Shown here piece after piece: positions 11,661-21,940 of a stretch of 54,402 nucleotides of DNA (its first letter is position 1; each line of letters begins with the position of its first letter). This DNA is from Asparagopsis taxiformis (Eukaryota; Rhodophyta; Florideophyceae; Bonnemaisoniales; Bonnemaisoniaceae). The notes under the pieces were generated by a model, which was not told the DNA's origin, ran no database searches, and saw only the letters and a list, made by a program, of their open reading frames with translations. Location: contig JALQPE010002578.1 in the NCBI GenBank assembly GCA_030407315.1, positions 1 through 54,402 of the forward strand, read 5' to 3'. The translations under genes were made by a program, and so were the position numbers.

Positions 11661-13106
11661 AGTAGTAGAATATGATGCCTAGGGTAATACTTTCTAGTGC
11701 GTACAATTGATGTTCAGGACGATAGAATCAGGTGGAAATGCCATTCCAGCCGCATGTTCAGGCATCTGGCTACGAAATGTCGGGCAGAATGGAGTATCTC
11801 TCTCGGTGGTCTTCATAGAAATGTATAGGGATAACCAAGTGTGATCTAAAAGGATGTCAGAATTTTTATGTAGCAAGGACAACGATGCCTGAAGGATTGT
11901 TTCAGTTCTATCATTAGACTAGACTACTCATAAAATCGAACTATCGTATCTAAAATCTTACTATCTCTACAACCAGGACTATTGTGCAAGCAAATCGAGT
12001 TCCTTGCTGTTTCAAAACTACATGTGATGTTCAGACAGGAGGGAAATAAACACCATTACAGATGATTTGCAACAGGTTAGCAATCGGATATAGAAAAGTA
12101 TTGTAAAGGATGAGAAGAACATGAGTATGAATGGAATGAACAAACTTACCATCATTGAACTATTTTTGCGTGCAACGGTATTGGTTGTAGGTTGGAATGA
12201 CGAAAACTGATCCTATTCTAGTCTATTGATTTGAATGGTTTCTGGCATATGCATTGCTTAAGCAATACATATGCCAGAAACCGTTCAAATCAATAGACTA
12301 GAATAGGATCAGTGCAGAACGATACTCATGGTTAGTGCACTGTCTTCCATGGAAAACATGTGGAAAGAAATGAGAGAGGGGAAAGATACCTACTCGACAA
12401 CGTACCAGCCTTACCTGTCATCTTCATGATAACCGGATGATGAAATGGTCCTATACGTCGCGCATCAACAGCCTTAAATAGACAGCTCATCCACTCATAA
12501 TGACCTCGTCGTAACTAGAAGGCAGATGATTTGGCAGACGATGATGTGGCAGATGATTGGCAGCGGATGATCTGTCAAATTTTCTGGACGTGATAAATTG
12601 GCGCAAATAGAAATCATGCCCCTACGCAATGTCAAACCAACCTAAAAGTCTTGGTATTGATGTTTAGCTGCATACTGAAGGAGAAACATCTAATAAATGC
12701 TGTAAATTAGAGTAGTAGACAATCCGAAAGAGAATTGCAACCGTGTTCTCATCTATATATAGTTTATTACCATAACAAGATTACTATTGAGGCCTATTAT
12801 ACCATGTACTGAAGCTAAATTGTAAATGATTCGTGTATTTCATTCAGAAAAGGAAGCAGGAATCGTTGGAGGCATTAAAGCTCGCTGAAGAACCCAACAT
12901 GGGAAATCAAGTCACCTGTTCCTTGAGTTAGGTAGGACACTAGTCAGTGTGAAGTTTTCGATAAGATGTAACGGTAAGAAAATATAGGTACCATAAACTA
13001 TTACAGTAGCCTGGTTAAAAAGAGACGGATACCATCTTATTAGTTGCCTACTAGCTGACACTAATCCACAATTTGTGCAAGGTTCTCTCGAATCCAAAGA
13101 GAAGAG
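11661..13106. other. intergenic, upstream of the left transposase
   Basis: No gene is seen. The stretch contains the 106-bp foldback at 12207-12312 and otherwise A+T-rich, unstructured sequence. The outer end of the left multigene element must lie somewhere here or further left. I could not recognise a terminal inverted repeat shared with the right flank. Confidence 0.4.
12207..12312. repeat. 106-bp foldback with 53-bp arms, no loop
   Basis: CTGATCCTATTCTAGTC and its continuation (53 bases in all) are followed directly by the reverse complement, with two mismatched pairs. There is no spacer; the centre is GCTTAAGC. Such near-perfect palindromes arise by template switching or are foldback transposon relics. 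The two mismatches show that it is not brand new. Confidence 0.85.
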
Positions 13107-16100
13107 ATGAAACGAACAGCTGTTCGGAAGAAAGGTACACCTCGAAGAACCCGGAGAAGGTTTGAATCATTGTCAATCCCATACGAAAGTGGGACAAGGC
13201 ACGAAAATGGGAAACCCCGCTAGTTTCGAACGAAACATTCGAGGTTCACGCCGATATACCGGACGAAAACGTCGGAAAAGCATCTGCTGAAGACGAGAAT
13301 ATTTCTAGTGGCAATGGAGAAGAGCACATTGGATTTTTTGAGGCTGGAAAAGTTACCAGAGAAGAAGAAACGATAGGCTCTGAGGAAAGCTCGGCCGAGA
13401 GCTGTGATGACCACGACGGAGAAGAGGCAGCGGAAGATGACCGCGGACTTGTGGATAAACTGCTGACCTGGCCAGTATTCTCTGCAATAATATTGCTTAG
13501 TGGAACGCTGCGGATGAAACGCAAGGACTATGAAGGTATGCGTGGGATGTCTAATTTCAAGCGGGACATTCCGGATCAAGCACCTAGCGACTCGTACATG
13601 AGGAAAGTCATTTTACCGTTCATTCTGAAAACATGTTTCCCACAAAGCATGGATACAACGTGTGAAATAGATGTAACAAAAAGCTGCTCTAGGCTTGGAA
13701 AGATGTCTCCAGGACTGTCTAGTAGCCGTAGAGCTCATTGTACTACATCGGTACGAGTCGTGCTACCGAGCACATGGGCGGAAAGGGATATACAGACCGG
13801 ACCCATTCTGGACTGCATAAAGTCTAGTAAAAGGGATAATAGTGATGAAAGAGAAGATGAAGCATATCAAATTGCTTCAGAAAGTATTGAAAACTCTTTC
13901 ATTGTCAAATGCCGTTCAGCTGTTCTGAATGACCCATTCCATCGCATTTCGGTAAGTGCATCAGATCATGACGATCACAAGATGCACAGAAAGGTATACG
14001 CCCGACATGGAGACGAGTTGAGGATCATATGTATGCCGACGACAAATCAAGAGGCCCTGGTGGCTAAGCTGGGAGGAGCCAGAACGAAACAGGGAAAGAA
14101 CATCGAAACTGGAAAGAATTCTAGGAGCAGAAGAAGTTTTGCAGCAAGGAGTGACTGGAGAATTGAAGCTATCATCATTGCAAGTTATCTTGCAACCGGA
14201 GAAGAACAACAAGAATCAAATATGGAAGATGTGATAGGCCCGCAAATCGATGCAATTGAAGAAACTGAGAAAAGAAATGCGAGGCGTGTCGTCTCCACCA
14301 CAACGCTCGACGGAGAACATTGCAACAATGATATTCGGGCAGGTGACGCTATCACTCTGTTTCGGCCAAAAAGTAAGTCTGATGGGAGCACATTTGAAGA
14401 GTTACTACTCGTGAACAGACATCTGAAAAAGGGACGCTCTGAACATGCGACTTTTCTCATTTGCTCCACAAGGGGAGCAACTGGGCAGCTACATCGCGAA
14501 CAAATTCGGGTGAAAGACGTCCAGCTCATAGGAGCTCCAGACAAGAGGTCTAGATGGCACCCCGGCTCTAAACGTATGGATGCCTGCAGTGAGGGGAATC
14601 TTTCAGATGGCAGGAAATATATCGTATACCGATTTCTGCTATATGCTGATGACTTCCAGCCGTTCACAAGCCGGAAAGGAAGTTTTGGTGGCTGCTATAT
14701 GCTTCCATTTGGCATACAGCCAAGCAAGAGAGCAAGCTTCCACGCAGTCCGCGTTCTTGGATTCGTTCCCCCGGGAGTGTCAACAAATGTTGTAATTGAG
14801 AGAGTTGTACCCGACATTGTGAAGGGAAGTACAGACGGTTTTCCAGCGAAAGATGCAAATGGAGAAGACGTGGTCATATTCCTGGATCCTGTTGGATTTA
14901 TCGGAGATTACCCAGCTGTTTCGCATACTCTGGATGTCCGTGGACACACCAGTAATACACCATGCCATAGCTGCATTTTCGAAAAGCAAGATATGAGCAG
15001 CAGTGGAGGTTCACGAAATGCATACACAGCATTGCTAAACAGTCAGATGAGTACGCATGCCCGAGGAATGCACCGAAACAAGCTTGTGAGGGAAGTCGCA
15101 TCGCAAGATCAGCTCAATGTTCTTGGGCTAAGCCTAGATCCGATAAGGCACTCCATAATTTGAGTGAATCCCTTAATCGTGTGCGGAGAGGAGTTCCTAC
15201 AAACGAAGAAGGAGTTCCAGTTGTTCCTTGTCAATTCGATCCATATCGCTTTGCTGTAGTTGCCCCAGACCATCTGCTCTCCGGATTGGCTCAAGATGTG
15301 ATGAATGCGACAATCACTGCAGCAACACCTGTAATTCGAAATGTTGCGGAAACAGTTCTACTGAATACCCTCCGAATGTTCTGTTTGAGTAGTCAGAGTC
15401 AGGTATTCGGGCAGAACTACCTATTATCGATGAACATGAGCGATATATTCGCTGTTCTCGTTGTAGCTCCCCAAGCATTTTATTCGGCATTTCGTATCGT
15501 CATCGGGAACTCTTGGGACGGGTATGAAAAACTTGAACGTATTCTTCGTTTGCTGAAAAAGTTTCAAATGGTTGTTGCCAGCATTCAATTCATCCCAACA
15601 TGGTGGATAGATGGACTTAAGTCAACCAGGAGGTTCGAGGCCGAGAATGGCGGACGCCATGACCACATTCTAGCTCTTGTTTCAGACTATATGAAAGAAC
15701 TGCATGAGGTATGCAAGAAGGATCCTATTGCAATGAAACATCTGGACAAACCGAACTTGCATCGGTTGATAGAATTTTGCGTACATACATTACCAGCTTT
15801 TGGAGCTGCGAAACATGTGGAAGAGCTTTTATTCGAGAGAATGCACCAGCCTCTTAAAAGAGGGGTTCGAAACTCGAACCATAAGAATGAACATCTGTCA
15901 TCAATGGAGCTCATCATGGCCGATGACTGGCTCGCACGAATAGCCATCACGCTGGGTGCGGTAAGTCACAATACAAAACAATGGACGTCTGCCGATTGCA
16001 GACGCGTGTATTTTGCACTAGGAAAAGGAATTTCGGAGAGTCCACATGCGACAGAAGAGGCAGCAAAAAGATGCTTCTTAAGTCCTGTATTCCATCTCAT

Positions 16101-16799
16101 ATCAGAGAGGAGCAGTACTATGGTGAGCACCCACTGTCCAGTCACGCGGTGGCGAGGGGAATCTGTTGAAGACGCAAAAAATGTTCCGGCAGAAGAAACC
16201 GTCATGATGGCAAGGATACGTAAAGCTTCTGAAACTTTTCTCAGAACCAGACAGGTAAACGGGTCTCAACATGGTGAACGACTATGGTGGCTCACTGCTG
16301 CACAAAGAGTGCGCACTAGTCATGAGGGATCTGAGAGCGAATCGAGGTTAGGGCGTGCTGAACCTGGAAGCATCATTCAAGCAGTGTGCAAAGATGGATG
16401 GTATGATGCTGGTATAGTAGTACCCGCCCATAGCAGGACGAGCATGGAGGAATTCACATGTTCTAGACGTGTCTTTTCGTCACATTGTCCTTTTTTATTG
16501 TGGTAGGGCAAGGAGAGGAGAGGAAGGCAAAGAAATGGAAGCAGAAAACTCCATATGCTGTCTGCATTCCCTTGACATGCACTGGAGACGGTATGTACCG
16601 GAAAGGTGGGAATGATACTATAGTTCACGTTGAAATGAACGACGGGGTCCGAGAAGTTTTGCACGTACATAACTGCGAGTCAGGAGTTTGTTCATACGAT
16701 AGACAAAGTGGCATTGTAGAGCACAATAGTGATATTCTTTCTGGTGGTGAAGTGAGCGTCTTAACTAGTGAAGATGGATACCCACCACGTTCAGCATAG
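13107..16799 (+). pseudogene. DDE transposase of CACTA/Plavaka/KDZ-like type, left copy (frameshifted)
   Basis: Translation from ATG 13107 starts with a basic segment (RKKGTPRRTRRRF) matching the start of the right copy at 52821. The frame then breaks three times, each in the -1 sense: at 13165-13220, near 15150 and near 16480. Together the frames give about 1230 codons alignable end to end with the right copy. A probable catalytic triad can be placed by pattern: D in YADDFQPF (about 14642), D in IGDYPAVSH (about 14900) and E in LLFERMHQPLK (about 15830). The segment HTSNTPCHSC after the second D resembles the C-x2-C insert in CACTA, Plavaka and KDZ transposases. The product would excise and insert the surrounding element. 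With three breaks it is not obviously functional. AATAAA follows at 16943-16948. The next gene on the same strand is dioxygenase A. Confidence 0.78.
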
Positions 16800-17500
16800 A
16801 GTGTTCCAGCACAGTGTTTAATACATCAGTAAACTTTCGTAATTCATTTAGCAGCAGTCCTGATCAAGTCTTCCAACAAATGCTATACAAAATTTGTACA
16901 TGTCGTTTGAAGAATAGAGTGGGCTTTTGTTCCATGCGCACAAATAAAGTGTGTTTTGCGAAGAGCGTACGCACTTACGTACGTATGACGCCATTGGTAC
17001 TAGAGATGGAGCCGCGAGTTGCAGGACTCCTAGTTCCACAAAGTTGAGTTCGCATAATCCAATGGGGAGCCGGCACCTGGCCAATGAAGTGGAAAATAAT
17101 ACCCGGTATAGTTTTTTGGCTCCAGTGACAAGTGGAGTATTGTGACTGATGGCTGTCTGCTGGCCAATGGGGAGCCGGCACCTGGCCAATGAAAATAATA
17201 CCCGGTATAGTTTTTTGGCTCCAGTGACAAGTGGAGTACTATGATTCATGGCAATGGGATGGTTTTGGGAACGAAGAAATTGTGTGTGGGAAGTCCTTCG
17301 TTGAGGAATGACAGATGGCCGAATACAATTGGAGCGCGTGGAAGGCGAATCAATAACTGATATTTCACGTTTAGACGTGTAGGGAGATCGTTTCCCGCCA
17401 AATACCACCTTGAAAGAGGAATATCTCTTGATCGTGTAGTCGGAGAGAAAAGGTATCTTTGTTATCCTGAACGGCTTCTCTACGCGTCCAAATCTTTGCA
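16800..17500. other. spacer between left transposase and dioxygenase A
   Basis: It contains the transposase 3' end with AATAAA at 16943, the tandem palindromic modules at 17059-17240, and the 5' region of dioxygenase A. Minus-strand open frames across it merely reflect the repeat. Confidence 0.55.
17059..17240. repeat. left-copy intergenic module, two tandem units
   Basis: Two direct copies (17059-17143 and 17164-17240) of a unit that starts CCAATGGGGAGCCGGCACCT and carries AATAATACCCGGTAT in the middle. The units are nearly identical, apart from an eight-base difference just before the core. The unit shares CCAATG, GCACCTGGC and the TACCCGGTA core with the modules at 21417-21510 and 25111-25206, which occupy the other two gene junctions of this copy. 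Confidence 0.8.
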
Positions 17501-20500
17501 ATGGCCGGAAGCGACACTGAGCGCGCTGCGGAACCAAAGGATACCGTCGAAAGCGTTGCAGAGAGACTTGCAACGACGGTAGGCGGTGATAAAACACCCT
17601 CCGGAGTTTCTGCTGATGGAGGGGCTCCGTCTGCAGCGGGAAGGGAGACGGCAGATAGCCAGACACCCATTCAGGGAGCAGACGCTGCCATGATAGAGGC
17701 AGCAAAAACCCTTGGTGATATATCACCATCTGGGAAAAACACTCTACGCTTTCCATCTACTCCTGGGACGGTGAAATCGAAAAACAGGGAGAGGTCTAAC
17801 GTCCGTGAAGGCGAGGGGAGTCCTGCTGGCATGGAAGCATCAGAAGAGTCTGTGGTGGGGATTGACATCAACATTGTCGAATGCAGGACTGAACCTAAAA
17901 TGATCAATCCGCTAGATGTTTCCAAACCGGAATCAACTTCTCGTCTTGTGCAGGAGGCCAGAGTGCGCGATCTGGTGCGCGATCTGGTCAGCAAAATATC
18001 TACCGAGGGGTTTCTGGAAACTGGCACCCGAATGACCATCTGTGAAACAATGGGGTCCGACGGAAGAAACTGCAGTGCATTGATGGAGGTCATCGTATCA
18101 GCGCTTTGCAGTCGATTGTGGAAAACAAACCGACAGTTGCTGATCGATGGAGACTGAGGAGCATTAGCGTTGACTTCATCCGACCACCTGGAACCCGTGA
18201 AATGTTTCATCCTCTTGAAGTTATGCGAATATCGCAGAAGCTGAACGAAAAGACTCATGACGTGATAGAAGTTTCTATTGCTGACCACGTCTGTACGGTC
18301 ATGAAGTTCATGATGATGAAGGGCTTGATGAAGGCGAAGGTAAATGTGTGCACAAAAGTTGTAGTCGAGAACAAGGTCATTCCAGGTTGTCAGGAAGGAA
18401 TTATGATGAAGTACGTTTCGATTGCGCAGGGCTTCGGAGACGTAAATAACCCGGCGTTCGAACATTGGTCAGCTATCCCAAGTCGATTTGCAACTGAAAC
18501 TAGTCCGCCAGACTCGAAGAATATGCAGGGATGCACTGTGGACGTCCTATTCGCTTCTGCGTTTCGAAAAGCTTCGGTGGACACCAAACTTGTCATTCTA
18601 GAGCTCACTGCAATGTGGACGATGTGGAAACGTAGGAAAGGAGATGGTGGTATAAGTCTAAAGACATGCGCGCAAAAGTGGTGCTACAGCATGTGTGAAA
18701 TATATGACATACTTGAGAAAGCTGTACGGAAAGAAAACTCCTGGCATTCCTCACCTCATCCATGTTTCAGGAAGTTACATGAAGTACCGGAGCCAGGTGG
18801 ACGAACACGAAAAACCATACGATATCGCATTTTGACTGTCCTCAAAGATTTCTATCCTTCCGACGCACCAACTGGGAGAGGTATACGTGCAGCATTGACG
18901 CGGTCTATGATGAAAGAAATCCGTTATGTGGTTTTCAACGGCCCAATTCTATCGGATGACTCTCTCGACCATTCCGTCGCGCCTGAAATAGGTGTGCAGG
19001 AAAGGCGGACTAGGCGAAAATCCTTGGAAGGGAATACTGCACCTCGACCACGACAACAATCCGCATCGTATGGTGATACTTCAAATGCTGCCATTGATCG
19101 CTCGGACGTGGTACAGAGTCCAAATGTACTTACCCAACAGCAGACACAGGGCAGTCTGGAAATATCGGATCGTGTTAACGCTGAGGTCGGTGCTGCAACA
19201 CAGGTTGGTGAAGAGGCGACAGGGAAAGCGGCAGATTCCGAAAGCGCAAAGCAGGTTACAACGGACCGCGCAGTGCCTACTGCGCCTACCGAGAACAATT
19301 CTTCGAAACCTGGAGATTGTGAAGTTGGGGATGTGTTGCAGAAGAACGTAGGAACTCAAGAGCTTGAACCAACTGGTGCAAATCGAGGAAGAAATGACCA
19401 CGGTGATGAAAATGACCTGCAACAACACCTAGCCCAGTGGCAGCCGGAAGTGCCACGCTCAGACCAGAGCAGGGTGGAAAGTCGCCGGCGAATATGTCAG
19501 TTGGTCATCCAAGAACTGGTCGAGATGGTGAAGGAGGTCCTGAATCTAGGAAGAGCGATGGGTCTGGAACGAAAGATGTCCGCGAAGAATGTCCCGAAAA
19601 TTTTTCTGGAAGGACAACGGAGGACTCGATGAAAGGTGTACGAAATCAGGGTGGTGGCACTGGAGACGCTATGTTATCTACAGCGGATGTCGGCCTACCT
19701 GTTTTACCTGAGCTGGAGGACACGGAAACACCTGTTACCAGTTCTACGCCTAGGAAGTTGATGAAAGCCAAGCACAGCAGTGGTTTCGTGCCCTTAAAGG
19801 CAAAGCCGAGGAATACGGAGACGCCGCCAATGATTCTACGATCCAAACGGAAATTGGTGGATGTCACCCCTCAAGAGGTTATTGACCTGGTGGGAGAGGA
19901 TACCAGCAGGCCGCGGCAGAAGAAGAAGCAAAAGATGCGTGAAGACGCAAATTTGCAATCCGGCAAAGACGCTGCAGTCCACGCGGTTCAAGGAGGTCAG
20001 TATTCGGACAGGCAACAAAATGATGTCCCTGACAAAGATGTGGAGGAAGGTATAGAAGCGAAACTGCCTGTTATCATTCATCCCGACAGTCGAATGAAAT
20101 ACTATGTGAATGGGAAACTGGTCGATACGCTTCGAGCCGAGGTCGCTGAAGCAGCAGCGAGTGCCTATTCGGCACAAAATGTTTCCGCTGAGTTTCTCTC
20201 GAGGGCTTATTTCCGAGAGAAACGAAATGAAATAGACTTGGTTGGGTTTACAATTCTGGACGGAATATTCAAGTCTTCTACTACTGCAGATGCGATCCAC
20301 GAACTGCTCCTTCATTTTTCTGCGTTGTTTGAGGAACGTCTCGAGGATGCCAAGAAGAACTCTGAATCCGGTGACACCCGCAGAGATCCGGACTGGACAC
20401 CGTGGTGCATGGCTATGATGGATGGGAAAAACTCTGATGAAGAAGGTGAGAAGGGCAGAGGAATCTTTATAACAAAGCGGAAGAGCTTATGTGATGACCT

Positions 20501-21032
20501 CGAGGATAACAATAATAATCTCTATCGGAAGAAGATGATTGTTGAGCTCGGTCTAGGTATTTGTGCGGAAGGTTTGGAATTGAGGACTAGTGGGAAGGAC
20601 CCGATGGCCTTCCCCAGCACTGGAACTACTTTAGTGCTGACTGGAGAGCGGACTAAACCTCGTGCTGGACATACAGACTATGAAGTGGGAATCGATGAAG
20701 TTAACAGTCCCCCTTCTCCGCCATCCTACTTCATGATGTCAAGCGGCGCAGATGGATTCGGCCTCGTGCTTGCACCCTACAGTCATGTCTGTTTATCCCA
20801 TCCCAACAGAGAGTTATACAGAGTTCCAATGAAGAGGTGTGAAGTACCACCATATTCTGTTCTTGTCTGCCGAGGGGATGTTTATCACCACGAGGAAGGC
20901 TTTGAGAGCGATAAGGGTCTTCAATACAAGTTCCCGATCCGATCTCACATATTCCTCAAAACTGAGCAGCATCAAAGTGAAGAAGGAGAATATGTCGTTG
21001 GACATTGGGAGGGCAATTCGAAATTGAAGTGA
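17501..21032 (+). pseudogene. ParB-like/2OG-Fe(II) dioxygenase A (frameshifted)
   Basis: ATG 17501 (context CAATGG) opens a low-complexity acidic N-terminus. A -1 break at 18060-18085 falls right at the DGGHR motif of the ParB-like fold, which is completed in the next frame. There follow VSIADHVC, the conserved middle domain ending in ELTAMWTMW, and a long polar linker with a second -1 break at 19430-19500. The C-terminal domain has HTD (AGHTDYEV), a distal histidine (GDVYHHEEGF) and arginine (KFPIRSH). This is the Hx(D)...H...R set that binds iron and 2-oxoglutarate in dioxygenases. The substrate is unknown; oxidation of methylated bases, as in TET/JBP or AlkB proteins, is a hypothesis from context. 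It groups with C (shared GCTVD/N..LF and YFMMSSGADGF), not with its tandem neighbour B. AATAAA lies at 21089-21094. Confidence 0.72.
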
Positions 21033-21940
21033 TGAAGGGCATCTGTCCAGCCGTGTTGAAGCCTTAGTTGGGTATGAATCCGTAGAGTAATAAACACAAT
21101 TCCAATAGAACATGATAAAAGAGATACTGCATGGATTCTTTATATAGTCAGATCAATTTCACAAATGTAACAAACACCACATGCAGAAAGCTATTCTCCA
21201 CAGAAAGCTCTACCTACAGGAGCTGCAAATTCTAAACCTCTTCAGTAGATGCAAGAAACGATAGCAGATAGTAAAAACTGGTATTATATTACATCGTTCA
21301 CTATCCCCGGTAAAATTTTCAGTTCCTGAGAACAGGAGTCTGGCCGGGTATAAAGTTGGGTGGGTGTAGACCAAGTGCACCCACCCCATTGCCTGGGGGT
21401 ACTCCGGATAACCTCAGCCAATGGCGTTGGTGCACCTGGCTTTTGGGAGGCCAAAATAATACCGGGTATTATTCCTAGTTTCTCAAGCCAGGTGCAGTGC
21501 ACTCATTGGCCGAAGCCCACTTATTCGTGGTTCATGTTGAATACAGACGCATTTGGTATGTACGCATCAGCTCCACGAGTTGGTGCAAAATGCTGGGAAG
21601 TATGTGACTTCAGCATTATGTAGTTATTACTTGAGTGGTTTTGGGTTAATCACCATGACCAACTCGTACCTGTTTAGCCACTTTGAGTATGAACTCGTCG
21701 TATAGCGATTGTATTTGGCCGCAGAAATTAACTGAATTTCGAGTATTACTCTTGATCTGAGTCAAGTGGTCTAGAAATAAACAAAAAATGGAAATCAGAG
21801 TTGAAACGGATTGTTCACGTTTGATCCTTTATCAGACTGCAGTAGCGAAATAAATCTATCTTAATCGTCTCTGTATCGTCGTTTTCGGGGTCGTACACTC
21901 AATCAAGCTTCTCTCCATTCCTGCTTTCCCTCATCCTTCA
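21033..21940. other. spacer between dioxygenases A and B
   Basis: It holds the 3' end of A with a poly(A)-like signal, the palindromic module at 21417-21510, and a 5' region for B. A pyrimidine-rich stretch directly precedes the B start codon. No further gene is seen. Confidence 0.55.
21417..21510. repeat. left-copy intergenic palindromic module
   Basis: Arms start GCCAATG and end CATTGGC, with GTGCACCTGGCTT mirrored by AAGCCAGGTGCA. At the centre is the 19-base palindrome AATAATACCGGGTATTATT (21455-21473). The overall form is a 94-bp nested inverted repeat. The same plan recurs at 25111-25206 and, less symmetrically, at 17059-17240. Confidence 0.82.

Noticed and set aside
16848..17756. 302-codon minus-strand open frame
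   Set aside because: It runs through the tandem palindromic units and the antisense of dioxygenase A; its internal repeat comes from the DNA repeat.
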